Shown here: positions 1 to 8,011 of the stretch, one piece after another
Layout of the letters: the number at the start of each line of letters is the position of its first letter
Position numbering within the stretch: the first letter of the stretch is position 1
NCBI GenBank assembly: GCA_051001455.1
Contig: JBPCNH010000030.1
Location: forward strand, 1-64,000
Direction of reading: 5' to 3'
DNA from: JBPCNH01 sp051001455
Lineage (GTDB): Bacteria > Actinomycetota > CADDZG01 > WHSQ01
DNA length: 64,000 nucleotides
The notes under the pieces: generated by a model
Seen by the model: the letters and a program-made list of their open reading frames with translations, nothing else
Databases searched by the model: none
Told to the model about the DNA's origin: nothing
Translations under genes and position numbers: made by a program

Positions 1-275
1 GTTCTTGTTTGGAGGAGCGGAGCGGGTGGGGCCCGCCCCGGAAGGCGCCCCGTAAGGCGGCGTGGACAGCCGGGAGGGGCGGGTTCCACCCCGGAGCGAT
101 GCCTGGGTTCTTGTTTGGAGGAGAGGAGAGGAGCGGGTGGGGCCCGCCCCGGAAGGCGCCCCGTAAGGCGGCGTGGACAGCCGGGAGGGGCGGGTTCCAC
201 CCCGGAGCGATGCCTGGGTTCTTGTTTGGAGGAGCGGAGCGGATGGGGCCCGCCCCGTAAGGCGCCCCGGAAAGC
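1..275. repeat. Tandem repeat, about 106-111 bp unit, 2.5 copies
   Basis: Unit 1 spans 1-106, unit 2 spans 107-217 (with a 5-bp expansion in a GGAGAG stretch near its start) and a partial unit 3 starts at 218 and loses similarity around 275. Each unit begins GTTCTTGTTTGGAGGAG and ends GAGCGATGCCTGG. The units are very GC-rich and contain small self-complementary blocks (GGGGCCCGCCCC-like). The array lies just beyond the stop codon of the minus-strand cupredoxin gene and continues to the window edge, so more copies may lie outside. The reading frames across it are open only because of composition; I call no gene here. No function is evident. Confidence 0.85.
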
Positions 276-298
276 GGTCCCCGATCCATTACGCGCGG

Positions 299-1330
299 CT
301 ACTGAGTGATGAACGTCCCATTCATATTGGGATGCACGTCGCAGTGGAAGTAGTACTCCCCTGCTTCCGGCGATTCGAACGCGTAGGTTGTGGCCCCACC
401 GGGCTGGATGATCTCGCCTATGAAGATGGCGCCAGCCTCATCGCCGTCGCTAACGAAGGCGAGGGCCGCCTGCTGATCCTGGAAGACCGAGATGTCGTGC
501 TCGGCCGTGTCGGCGTTGTCGAAGAAGATGCTCACCTCGCTGGCCGCCGGGACCTCGATCAAGTCGGAGTCGAAGGCGATGTTGGAAGCCGCCACCGAGG
601 CATCGGCGTCGGCGCCGCCGGACTCACCCCCGCCTTGGCCTTCGCCACCCGGCTCTGCCTCGCCGTGTGCCTCGCCCCCGGCCTGCGCCCCCGGCTCCTG
701 CTGGTTGACCACGATGAAGACCGCCAGCAGCGGGATCAGGATGTAGAGAACCGCGAGGAACGGCGAGCGCGAGTCGGTGTCCTCCGCACTGATCGCAGGA
801 ACTCCCGTGGCAACCAGATCGTCGATCAATTTGCGCCGGTCGTACATAGCTTGCTGCCCGGCGAACTGCGCCTCGGTCGATACCCCATCCTCGGGGCGGA
901 GGCGGTTACCGGTCGGGGTCCCGTGCCTGACGCCCGCCGGCGGAGCCGCCACGGCAGCCGCAGCAGGCTGCTGTTGGGTCACGGGTTGCTCGGCGGCGGG
1001 AGGAGGTGCAGCGGCGGGCGCCGGCTCTTCTTGTGCGGCCGGGGCCTCGGCGACAGCAGGCTCTTCGGCCGGGGCCTCGGCGGCAGCAGGCTCTTCGGCC
1101 GGAGCTTCTTCCACCGGCTCTTCGGTCGGAGCCTCTTCGGCCCCGGTGTCCTCGCCGCCACCTTCGAAGTGCGGCTGGGAGCCCGGCCACCACTTCGCTT
1201 CCTTCGGATGCGGGGACCCCTCGGCGGCTCGCTGGCGGGCTGACTTGGCACGTCCTTCGGCTACCGGAGCGGCGCTCCCCTTTGCCTGCTCTTCCTGCAG
1301 CACCTCTTGGTAGATCTGTTCTGGGTCCAC
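299..1330 (-). CDS. Membrane-anchored cupredoxin with a shared N-terminal motif
   Basis: A 343-residue protein. Residues 1-45 carry a helical motif (PEQIYQEVLQEEQAKG, then VA..RAK.AR.RA..GS) that recurs at the N terminus of the cytochrome subunit IV-like protein at 23921-24748. Residues 46-135 are an Ala/Pro/Glu-rich linker, 190-208 are a probable membrane helix, and about 255-343 form a plastocyanin-like domain with type 1 copper ligands: a His in TAEHDIS, then Cys330, His333 and Met336 in the HCDVHPNM segment. The expected topology puts the N-terminal part in the cytoplasm and the copper domain outside. The start is GTG at 1330 with GGGAG five bases upstream. A paralogous copper domain is encoded at 6495-7151. 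A role as electron or copper carrier to the respiratory complexes is inferred. Confidence 0.85.
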   Translation of the reverse strand: MDPEQIYQEVLQEEQAKGSAAPVAEGRAKSARQRAAEGSPHPKEAKWWPGSQPHFEGGGEDTGAEEAPTEEPVEEAPAEEPAAAEAPAEEPAVAEAPAAQEEPAPAAAPPPAAEQPVTQQQPAAAAVAAPPAGVRHGTPTGNRLRPEDGVSTEAQFAGQQAMYDRRKLIDDLVATGVPAISAEDTDSRSPFLAVLYILIPLLAVFIVVNQQEPGAQAGGEAHGEAEPGGEGQGGGESGGADADASVAASNIAFDSDLIEVPAASEVSIFFDNADTAEHDISVFQDQQAALAFVSDGDEAGAIFIGEIIQPGGATTYAFESPEAGEYYFHCDVHPNMNGTFITQ

Positions 1331-1368
1331 CCAAACTCCCGCTTAGATGACGACGGTGATTAGCCCGG

Positions 1369-1384
1369 AGGGCTTCGAAGCCCT
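1369..1384 (-). terminator. Hairpin palindrome after the polyprenyl synthase gene
   Basis: AGGGCTTCGAAGCCCT is a perfect 16-bp palindrome between the stop of the polyprenyl synthase gene (1421) and the start of the cupredoxin gene (1330), both on the minus strand. It could form a six-pair stem with a tetraloop. No clear T-run follows, so it may be a weak terminator or a processing site. Confidence 0.45.
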
Positions 1385-1420
1385 GGTAAATCTAACGGAC
1401 TACGGGACCCTCGCGGCGCA

Positions 1421-2434
1421 TCACAGCAGACGGTCGACCGAACGCCGGGCCAGCTCTTCGAGGGCGGCCCGCGAAGATGCGGCCAAAGGGATGACCTGGA
1501 GCGCCTCGGCTGCTTGCTGTCTCAGGGATCCCAGCAAGGCCTCGGTAGTAGCTCGAGCGCCCGACGAATCGATCAAGTCACGCAGTCTCGCAACTTCGGC
1601 GGTGGTCAGGGAGTCGCTCCCACCCCACTTGGCCGTGAAGAAGTCGAGATCGTCGCCGTCGAGCGCCTCGATCGTGTGAGCGAAGAGAACGTGGCGTTTG
1701 CCTTCACGGATGTCGGAATCAACAGGCTTGCCGATGCTGGAGCGATCGCCGAACGTCCCGAGGAGGTCGTCTCGGAGCTGGAACGCCTCGCCGAGCGGCG
1801 CGCCGAACCGCGCCAGCCCTTCGACGATCGATCCCGGAGCGCCGGTCAGAGCGGCGCCGATCACGAGAGGCTCTTGTATCGAATACCGGCCCGACTTCAA
1901 GACTGCGATACGACGAGCGTCTGCGACGCTGATGGTGTCTTGTTTCTCGGCCTCGACGTCGAGGTATTGGCCGACGATGACCTCCTGTCGCATCCGGGAG
2001 TACGCATCGAAAGCCGTCATCAGGCGGTCGGGTGGAAAATCGGCGCCAAGAAGCGCCGCGTCTGCGAGCACGAGCGCCAGATCACCCACCAGCAGCGCAA
2101 CCTCGGTCCCCCGCGCGGCGAAGGTAGTGGGTATCCCCCTGCGCTCGTCGGAGACATCCATGATGTCGTCGTGCACCAGTGCGAAGGTGTGCAGCAATTC
2201 GAGACTGCTCGCCGCCGTGACGATCGCAGCCGAGTGCTCGCCGCCTGCGGCCCGGTAACCCCAGTAGCAGAAGGAGGGACGTAGCCGTTTGCCTCCCGCC
2301 GCGAGCATGCGTTCGATCTCGTGGATCATCGGCCCTCCGTGAGGCAGGGCACGGCCTTCGAGAACGAGGAAACGCTCGAGCTCGGCGTCGATCAGCGCGC
2401 GTAGATCTTCGAGCGCGGGGGTGAAGGTGGTCAC
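1421..2434 (-). CDS. Polyprenyl diphosphate synthase (GGPP synthase type)
   Basis: Trans-isoprenyl diphosphate synthase of about 337 residues, condensing isopentenyl diphosphate with allylic diphosphates for quinone, heme A/O side-chain or carotenoid precursors. The first aspartate-rich motif is DDIMD (in LVHDDIMDVSDERRG), preceded by GGKRLRP; the second is the LRDDLLGTFGD segment. Both Mg2+-binding motifs and the family length fit. The frame is open further upstream to 2566, but I prefer GTG at 2434 because AGGG lies eight bases before it and the extra N-terminal 44 residues look non-conserved. The farnesyl moiety used by the neighbouring ctaB would come from this class of enzyme. Chain length cannot be read from sequence alone. 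Confidence 0.9.
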   Translation of the reverse strand: MTTFTPALEDLRALIDAELERFLVLEGRALPHGGPMIHEIERMLAAGGKRLRPSFCYWGYRAAGGEHSAAIVTAASSLELLHTFALVHDDIMDVSDERRGIPTTFAARGTEVALLVGDLALVLADAALLGADFPPDRLMTAFDAYSRMRQEVIVGQYLDVEAEKQDTISVADARRIAVLKSGRYSIQEPLVIGAALTGAPGSIVEGLARFGAPLGEAFQLRDDLLGTFGDRSSIGKPVDSDIREGKRHVLFAHTIEALDGDDLDFFTAKWGGSDSLTTAEVARLRDLIDSSGARATTEALLGSLRQQAAEALQVIPLAASSRAALEELARRSVDRLL

Positions 2435-2453
2435 GCTCGGTACCCTAGTCCGC

Positions 2454-2777
2454 ATGACGTTGCGGGCGACAGGGTTGAGGCTGTTGATCGTTGCGGCGTT
2501 CGCCTTCGGCGCCTGCTCCGCCGAAGAAGGTTGCGCCGGAGCCGGACGGTGCACCGGGGTGATCACCGATATCTCCAGCGCAGGGATCGGGCAGGTCGAG
2601 AGCTTCGAACTGAAGGCCGGGGACGAGACGCTCGAAATCTTGATCGCCGACGATGTCGACTACGAATTCGACCTGGGCCACCTCCACGAACATCTAGCCA
2701 CATCGGAACCCGTGCTGGTCGACGTAGAGGAACGCAACGACGGAGATATCTACGCGCGGAGTATCGAAGACGCCTGA
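2454..2777 (+). CDS. Small predicted lipoprotein, unknown function
   Basis: A 107-residue protein with a short signal peptide (MTLRATGLRLLIVAAFAFGAC) ending in a lipobox-type FGAC, so the mature protein should be lipid-anchored outside the membrane. The mature part is acidic with a β-rich look (VITDISS, ESFELKAG, VDVEERNDGDIYARSIEDA). Cysteines at GCAGAGRC could form a disulfide. I do not recognise a family. A GTG at 2421 is in frame, but the ATG at 2454 places the signal peptide correctly. It is divergent from the polyprenyl synthase gene, with start codons only about 19 bp apart. Confidence 0.65.
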   Translation: MTLRATGLRLLIVAAFAFGACSAEEGCAGAGRCTGVITDISSAGIGQVESFELKAGDETLEILIADDVDYEFDLGHLHEHLATSEPVLVDVEERNDGDIYARSIEDA

Positions 2778-2837
2778 GGAGGCACTTGGGTACCAGCGTC
2801 ACCGCCGACGCGATCAACGGGTCCGCGACGAGGGCGG

Positions 2838-3725
2838 TTAAAGGGCGTCGAGAGCGGAGCGAAGCTCTTCGGGTGGGGCGGCGCCTTCGAACTTCGCCAC
2901 TACCTTGCCGTCGGCATCAACGACGAAGACCCACGGCTCGCTGGGGAGGCCCCATTCGCTCACAGCGGGCAGGACCTTATCGGACGGCTCCAGACCGACG
3001 TAGATCTCCGAGTGGATGAAGGTCAGGTCAGGATAGTCCTTCGCTACCGACTCGACATCCTCGAGTGTGGGCCCGCACACCGCCGAAGCGCAGTACTTGG
3101 GAGTGGCGAAGACGAGCACGAACGGCTCGCCCTCCTCCAGCGCATCCGCGACCGAGACCTCGTAGAAGCGCGGGTTCGGGTCCTGGGCGGTTGAGATCTT
3201 GCTTAGGTTCTGACCATCTTTCGCGGTGGCCGTGGCGGAAGGCGGAGCGTCGGAGCCGAGAGCAGGGGTAGAGCCCGATTCGGTGACGTCGAAGCACCCG
3301 GTCACATCCTCATCGAGGTCCGGGCCGGAAACAGTCATCTGCGCAGCCCACCGACCGGGTGAGGGGAAGTCCACCTCGGTCTTGTAAAGGCCTCTCTCTC
3401 CCTCGACGGTCCAGAGGAACTCCGCGTCCTCTGCGGGTATGGCACCGGGGCCGTCCACCTCCGTAAAGCCGACGTTGAGCTCGATCTCCGGAGCCGCGAT
3501 CGGAGCGTCGTTGTCGCCGCTCAGCAAACCGATCAAGAACCTATTCGTCTCGGTCGAGGTCACCTCCGACGACACGAAAACGGGGTAAGCGTCGACGTCC
3601 TGGTACTGCGTCGGGCACTCAACCGAGTCCGCCGGAGTACCCGCGGCTTCAGGGGACCGTGGATCGCTGGCGCAAGACACGCCGAGCGAAGTGGCCACCA
3701 AGAGGAGCAGGATTCTCGATCTCAC
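2838..3725 (-). CDS. Lipoprotein with C-terminal thioredoxin-like domain
   Basis: About 295 residues from a GTG at 3725; the upstream part of the open frame (to 3812) would put 29 hydrophilic residues before the signal peptide and runs into a large dyad. Signal sequence VRSRILLLLVATSLGVSC ends at a lipobox cysteine. A middle β-rich domain is followed by a thioredoxin-like fold (FVLVFATPKYCASAVCGPTL) where the usual CxxC is replaced by Cys-x4-Cys, and a cis-Pro-like segment GLPSEPWVFVVDADGKVV. This resembles AhpC/TSA or Sco-type proteins that act outside the cell. Placed back to back with ctaA, a part in redox or copper handling for oxidase assembly is plausible but inferred. Confidence 0.75.
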   Translation of the reverse strand: MRSRILLLLVATSLGVSCASDPRSPEAAGTPADSVECPTQYQDVDAYPVFVSSEVTSTETNRFLIGLLSGDNDAPIAAPEIELNVGFTEVDGPGAIPAEDAEFLWTVEGERGLYKTEVDFPSPGRWAAQMTVSGPDLDEDVTGCFDVTESGSTPALGSDAPPSATATAKDGQNLSKISTAQDPNPRFYEVSVADALEEGEPFVLVFATPKYCASAVCGPTLEDVESVAKDYPDLTFIHSEIYVGLEPSDKVLPAVSEWGLPSEPWVFVVDADGKVVAKFEGAAPPEELRSALDAL

Positions 3726-3767
3726 GGCTTCACCATAAGACGAACCCTCATCTATCGAACCCCGGGC

Positions 3768-3814
3768 TTTTGATCGATCCTGACCACGTATTTCGTGGCC
3801 GCAATCGATCAAAA
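3768..3814. promoter_or_regulatory. 47-bp composite dyad between thioredoxin lipoprotein and ctaA
   Basis: An outer 11-bp inverted repeat (TTTTGATCGAT at 3768-3778 and ATCGATCAAAA at 3804-3814) encloses an inner 5-bp repeat (CCACG 3784-3788, CGTGG 3794-3798) around TATTT, with 5-base spacers on each side. It lies in the divergent intergenic region, 33 bp before ctaA and 43 bp before the minus-strand lipoprotein start. Symmetry on this scale between two divergent starts fits a regulator binding site controlling both; a terminator makes little sense here. The regulator is unknown. Confidence 0.65.
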
Positions 3815-3846
3815 CCGTTCGGTATCGAAGTTAGGATGCCGAGTCG

Positions 3847-4791
3847 ATGTCTTCCTTCCGCAAGCTGGCGATCGCCTCATCGATCGCGACCTTCCTACTG
3901 ATCACGATCGGCGGCCTGGTGCGCTCCACCGGGTCCGGGCTCGGCTGCGACGACTCCTGGCCCGACTGCTCCGGACGGATCATCCCGGACTTCCACAACT
4001 ACAAGGTCGTGATCGAGTTCGGACATCGCCTCGTGGCGCTCATCATCATCATCCTGATCGGGACGCTGGTCGTCAGGGCCTTGAGACAGCGCGCCCAGCG
4101 GCCTCAGCTGGTGGTGCCCTCGGTCGGGGCCTTCGGACTGGTCTTGTTCCAGGCACTTCTCGGAGCGGTGGTGGTCAAGCTCGAGCTGCATGCGGAGTCT
4201 GTCGTGATCCATCTCTCCGCGGCGCTCGCGCTGTTCGCGCTTCTCATCTACATCGTGGGCTTGGCATCCGCCGGCGAGGGGGACATTGAGCAGGTTCCCG
4301 ACAAGGGGACGGCCTCGTCCTCGGCCTGGGCTGCGGGAGCGGTCTTGTTCCTGCTCCTCGTCGGCTCCTACATGTCCGGTTACGAGGGGTCCGGGCGGGC
4401 CTTCAACGACTGGCCGCTGATGGGCGGGCAGTTGATCCCCGATCTCGGGGTCCAGGAGTACGCGATCCATTTCTTCCACCGGGCTCTAGCCGCTATCGTG
4501 GGCGTGATCCTGTTGTTCACGTTGCTTCCGGTCATCCGGAAGCGTTCGGAGGCCCCCATAGCTGCACGTCTTGCACACATCGCCCTCGGTGCGTTCGCGC
4601 TAGAGATCCTTGTCGGGGCTCTCAACGTGTGGACGGACCTTCACCCCGCAGCGGTTACGACCCACCTGATGCTGGGGGCGATCATCTGGGGAAGCCTGGT
4701 CGGGATCGTCGTGGTGTCCTCTCCGCGCGTGCGTGAGCGGGCGCATCAAAGCACCAGGACAGTCTCGGTCCCCGTGCGGCAGGGCGCATAG
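3847..4791 (+). CDS. ctaA: Heme A synthase
   Basis: CtaA/COX15 hydroxylates and oxidises the C8 methyl of heme O to give heme A for the aa3-type oxidase. The 314-residue polytopic protein begins with the typical segment FLLITIGGLVRSTGSGLGC, followed by DDSWPDC (the paired cysteines of the first extracytoplasmic loop) and conserved histidines in EFGHRLVA; the second half has FFHRALA and a TTHLMLG histidine in the expected helices. It abuts ctaB, whose ATG begins the base after the ctaA stop, so the two are co-transcribed. The large dyad at 3768-3814 lies directly upstream. Confidence 0.96.
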   Translation: MSSFRKLAIASSIATFLLITIGGLVRSTGSGLGCDDSWPDCSGRIIPDFHNYKVVIEFGHRLVALIIIILIGTLVVRALRQRAQRPQLVVPSVGAFGLVLFQALLGAVVVKLELHAESVVIHLSAALALFALLIYIVGLASAGEGDIEQVPDKGTASSSAWAAGAVLFLLLVGSYMSGYEGSGRAFNDWPLMGGQLIPDLGVQEYAIHFFHRALAAIVGVILLFTLLPVIRKRSEAPIAARLAHIALGAFALEILVGALNVWTDLHPAAVTTHLMLGAIIWGSLVGIVVVSSPRVRERAHQSTRTVSVPVRQGA

Positions 4792-5727
4792 ATGAGCCAA
4801 GTCATCACGGGAGAGCGAGCTCACACCGAAGCTCGAGTCGAGCCGGTACAGGATCTAGGTTGGAAAGAACGAGCGCTTGCCTACATCCTGCTGACCAAGC
4901 CACGGATCATCGAGCTGCTTCTGATAACCACCGTGCCGCCGATGTTCGTCGCCGCGCAAGGCGTTCCGTCCGGATGGTTGATCCTCTGGACCCTGTTCGG
5001 AGGCGCGCTTTCGGCCGGAGGGGCCGGAGCGATCAACTGCTACTTCGACCGGGATATCGACGAGATGATGACCCGGACGCGCAAGCGCCCGCTGCCACAA
5101 CACAAGGTCGCTCCGGCGAATGCCGTGATCTTCGGGACGATACTCGGGGCGATCTCCTTCGGACTGATGTGGTTCACCGTGAACCCGTTGTCATCCGTCC
5201 TCACGCTGCTAGCGATGCTCTTCTACGTCTTCGTGTACACGATCGGCATGAAGCGCCGCACCCCACAGAACATCGTGATCGGCGGAGCCGCCGGCGCGAT
5301 GCCGGCGATGGTGGGCTGGACCGCGGTGACGGGGCGGGTCGAATTACCTGCCTTGGCTCTGTTCGCGATCGTCTTCTACTGGACGCCCCCGCACTTCTGG
5401 GCGCTGTCGCTACGCTACGAGAAGGAGTACCGGGCCGCAGGGGTGCCGATGATGCCGGTGGTCTATGGAAGAGACGAGACGGCGAAGCACATCCTGCTGT
5501 ACTCCTTCCTGTTGTTCGCGATGTGCCTCGTCTTCTTCTCGGTGGCGCAGATGGGGCTCGTGTATCTGGGTTCCGCACTGGTCTTAAACGCGCTGTTCAT
5601 CTGGCACGCCGTGCGGCTCTATAAGAAACCTCAGCCGAGGATCGCGTGGGGATTGTTCCGGTTCTCGATCTACTACCTGGCCGTGCTGTTCATCGCCATG
5701 GCGGTGGATCAAGCCATCCTCATCTGA
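4792..5727 (+). CDS. ctaB: Protoheme IX farnesyltransferase (heme O synthase)
   Basis: CtaB/COX10 is a UbiA-family prenyltransferase of 311 residues that attaches a farnesyl group to protoheme IX. The family signature NCYFDRDIDEMMTRTRKRPLP is present around residue 82, and the second acidic loop is seen in YRAAGVPMMPVVYGRDET. Multiple membrane helices are evident. It follows ctaA with no gap. Its 3' end overlaps the 3' end of the convergent ctaG-like gene by 19 bp (5709-5727). Confidence 0.96.
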   Translation: MSQVITGERAHTEARVEPVQDLGWKERALAYILLTKPRIIELLLITTVPPMFVAAQGVPSGWLILWTLFGGALSAGGAGAINCYFDRDIDEMMTRTRKRPLPQHKVAPANAVIFGTILGAISFGLMWFTVNPLSSVLTLLAMLFYVFVYTIGMKRRTPQNIVIGGAAGAMPAMVGWTAVTGRVELPALALFAIVFYWTPPHFWALSLRYEKEYRAAGVPMMPVVYGRDETAKHILLYSFLLFAMCLVFFSVAQMGLVYLGSALVLNALFIWHAVRLYKKPQPRIAWGLFRFSIYYLAVLFIAMAVDQAILI

Positions 5728-6461
5728 GCCTTCGCCTCGTGGCGTAGCCACAGAACGATGCACGTGACTATCGCTACGAGAAGCAACGCGTCGCCCGCGA
5801 GCCACATGACCATGCCTGCCGTTCGCTGATCGGACAGAGCCGCTGCGCCCGTTCCATAGGGTTCGTAGAGGACTCCGTCACTCGAGTAGATGGCCACGCC
5901 GAGGAACGACTGGAAGGGCAGAGCCGCGATCAGATAGCCGACGCGCCCCGGGCGCGACAGCTTCCGGCGCGCCGGATCCACCCCTATGACGGGCCACCAG
6001 AAGAGCCCTCCCGCCACGAGATACAGGGCGTGCTCCACGAGATGCAGCGGCGCGCTCTCGAGGGCGGCGGCGTAGAAGCCGGTGAAATGGGTCCCCCACA
6101 TGACCCCGGCGAAGGCGGTCCAGGTGATCGCCGGATGGCTCAGCACCCGCGCCGGCAACGAGTGGAGGATCCTTGCAACCGCAGGGCGACCTTTGCTCCA
6201 CGCCCGCAGCAGCAACGTGACCGGCGCGCCCCAGACCAGAAGAGGGGCGGCCACCAAAGTCAGGAGCAGGTGCTGCCACATGTGGGCGGAGAGGAGCTCG
6301 TGAGCGGCCCGGTCCAGGGGGCCTGTCGTGGCCGCCACGACGATGACGACACCGGCGACGAAAACCACGGTACGAAAGAGCGGCCACCGCCGGGCGCGCC
6401 GAGCTGCGAGGACGTAAAGAACAGCAGCGACCAGCGGGAGGAGACGCATTACCTGATCCAT
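5709..6461 (-). CDS. ctaG: CtaG-type oxidase assembly membrane protein (copy 2)
   Basis: A 250-residue polytopic protein of the caa3-type CtaG family, which supports assembly of the copper B centre. Typical features are a HMWQHLLLTLVAAPLLVWGAPVTLLLRA segment, HPAITW, a GTHFTGFYAAALESAPLHLVEHALYL histidine-rich helix and a WPVIG motif. It is the last gene of the minus-strand oxidase operon and follows the cupredoxin gene. A paralogue lies two genes upstream (7148-8011). The two copies differ in length and N terminus, suggesting specialised roles rather than a recent duplication. Confidence 0.85.
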   Translation of the reverse strand: MDQVMRLLPLVAAVLYVLAARRARRWPLFRTVVFVAGVVIVVAATTGPLDRAAHELLSAHMWQHLLLTLVAAPLLVWGAPVTLLLRAWSKGRPAVARILHSLPARVLSHPAITWTAFAGVMWGTHFTGFYAAALESAPLHLVEHALYLVAGGLFWWPVIGVDPARRKLSRPGRVGYLIAALPFQSFLGVAIYSSDGVLYEPYGTGAAALSDQRTAGMVMWLAGDALLLVAIVTCIVLWLRHEAKAQMRMA

Positions 6462-6494
6462 CGACGCTGCCCCTTCCCGCGCAGCGACCCGGTC

Positions 6495-7151
6495 CTACTC
6501 GGCGGTGAAGTCCCCATTCATATTGGGATGGACATCACACTGGAAGTAGTAGTCGCCGGCAGGAGGAGCCTTGAAATCGTAATCGGTCTCTTGGTCGCCA
6601 TCGATGATCTCGCCCTCGAAGATCGCATTCTCGAGAACGAGGCCGTCATCGGGATTCTCATAGACGGAGATGTTGTGTTGTTGGTTGTCGGCATTGACGA
6701 AGTGGATCGAGGTCTCTTCCTCGGCCGGAACAGAGATCTGATCCGTATCGAAGGACATCGCCGCGGCCGTCACCGTCAAACCATCGCCCGCCGGGGCCGG
6801 TTCCTCATTCCCTCCTGCGGCAGCCACGCTATGGGTGTCGCCTATCCCAGTGGCGGCGATGACGACGCCGATGAGGATGGGGTAGGCCACGATCGCCAGA
6901 AGCTCCAGCCACGTCGTCATCGAAAGCCGCGGTTTCAGGGCGGCGTACGCGCAGGCGCCGAGCAGGTTGGCGGCCATAACGACCGCCAGAATGGTGGCGG
7001 CCTCGTGAGGAACCGCCAGGAGAACGCGCGAGAACGAGATAGCCAGGACCGCGATCACGATCAGAGCGATCGCCGGGATCGCGAACGGAAGAGGAACGCG
7101 GAATCGAACTTCACCGACTAACGGCTCTTCTGACGTTGGATGCTGGTTCAT
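6495..7151 (-). CDS. Membrane protein with C-terminal cupredoxin domain
   Basis: A 218-residue protein. The N-terminal 100 residues hold about three membrane helices (around FAIPAIALIVIAVLAI, AATILAVVMAANLLGACAY and LELLAIVAYPILIGVVIA). From about residue 125 there is a plastocyanin-like domain with a His in QQHNISV and Cys205, His208 and Met211 in the QCDVHPNM segment. The copper domain closely matches the C terminus of the protein at 299-1330. Lying between two ctaG copies at the end of the oxidase operon, it is a candidate copper donor or an extra electron carrier for the oxidase. It overlaps the preceding ctaG gene by 4 bp (7148-7151). Confidence 0.85.
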   Translation of the reverse strand: MNQHPTSEEPLVGEVRFRVPLPFAIPAIALIVIAVLAISFSRVLLAVPHEAATILAVVMAANLLGACAYAALKPRLSMTTWLELLAIVAYPILIGVVIAATGIGDTHSVAAAGGNEEPAPAGDGLTVTAAAMSFDTDQISVPAEEETSIHFVNADNQQHNISVYENPDDGLVLENAIFEGEIIDGDQETDYDFKAPPAGDYYFQCDVHPNMNGDFTAE

Positions 7152-8011
7152 GTTCTCCTCAGATCGAGTGCCTCGAGCTCGTGCTCGAACTCATGCCATG
7201 TGACCGACTCTGTAGTTTCTCTTTCTTCCTTCATGTGCCAACGGAAGAAGATCACGGCGATGATGCCCCACAGTAGCAAACCGCCTCCGATCTTCATCAA
7301 CAGCCCGGCCGTCATCTGGTCGGTAACTGCGCTGATCCCCCACAGCCGCGGGAACGACGCATAGCTCGAGAAGAGTGGTTCCTCCGCGAACGTGAGGAAC
7401 GAGGCCGGCACGGTCGGCACGATCGATTGAGCGAACAGATAAAGTATCTTGCCCGGATCGCCGAGCGACGGAAGCTCCGGCAACCGGCCTACCACCGGCC
7501 ACCACATGATCAGGGCGGAGCCGACGAGGACCACGTGAAGCAAGAAATGGGTGGGCTCGGACGCTACAGATGCGTTCACCAGCCGGGGCCAGTGCGTCAC
7601 CGCAATCACCACATTGAAGATGATCAACGCGATCAAGGGTCTGAATAGGAAGCGGCCGGCCTTCATCAAGGGCGCCGGCAGCAAGGCTCGGAGCATCCAC
7701 CTGGGCATCCCGAGCAGCAACATCGGCGGGGCCACCAACGTGAAGATCGTGTGCTGGACCATGTGAACGCTGAAGAGGAAATCTTCGGCGATATCGTGGA
7801 TCGGCCACTCGGAGCCGATGTAAAGCGCCGCCAAGCCGGCGAAGAACCACGCCTTCTGCCGGGTCGTCACCGATGGCTCCCCTTCAGGCGCCCGCTTGGG
7901 ACCGAGCTTGGCGACGGCGAACACGTACGCGAGAGCCAGCCCTCCCATCAGGATCCATACATCGGGGTGGGCGTGCCATACGACCTGCGGCTCGGCGGCG
8001 GCCACGGCCAT
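7148..8011 (-). CDS. ctaG: CtaG-type oxidase assembly membrane protein (copy 1)
   Basis: About 287 residues, CtaG family: WPIHDIAEDFLFSVHMVQHTIFTLVAPPMLLLGMP, THWPRLVNASVASEPTHFLLHVVL, and several further membrane helices. The ATG at 8011 overlaps the TAA of the subunit IV gene (TAATG), and the protein from this start begins MAVAAAEPQVVWHAHPD, a normal N terminus; the frame upstream of it is the out-of-frame shadow of the subunit IV gene. It should help deliver copper to the oxidase subunit I in the membrane. Confidence 0.9.
   Translation of the reverse strand: MAVAAAEPQVVWHAHPDVWILMGGLALAYVFAVAKLGPKRAPEGEPSVTTRQKAWFFAGLAALYIGSEWPIHDIAEDFLFSVHMVQHTIFTLVAPPMLLLGMPRWMLRALLPAPLMKAGRFLFRPLIALIIFNVVIAVTHWPRLVNASVASEPTHFLLHVVLVGSALIMWWPVVGRLPELPSLGDPGKILYLFAQSIVPTVPASFLTFAEEPLFSSYASFPRLWGISAVTDQMTAGLLMKIGGGLLLWGIIAVIFFRWHMKEERETTESVTWHEFEHELEALDLRRT

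Noticed and set aside
1..275. CRISPR array or tRNA-like element
   Set aside because: Only 2.5 units, no unique spacers, unit length over 100 bp. GGGTTCCACCCC resembles a T-arm but no cloverleaf can be drawn.
173..1243. Long plus-strand frame over the cupredoxin gene
   Set aside because: Mirror of the Ala/Pro/Glu-rich linker, giving Gly/Arg/Leu repeats. The minus-strand frame has the copper ligands and a start site.
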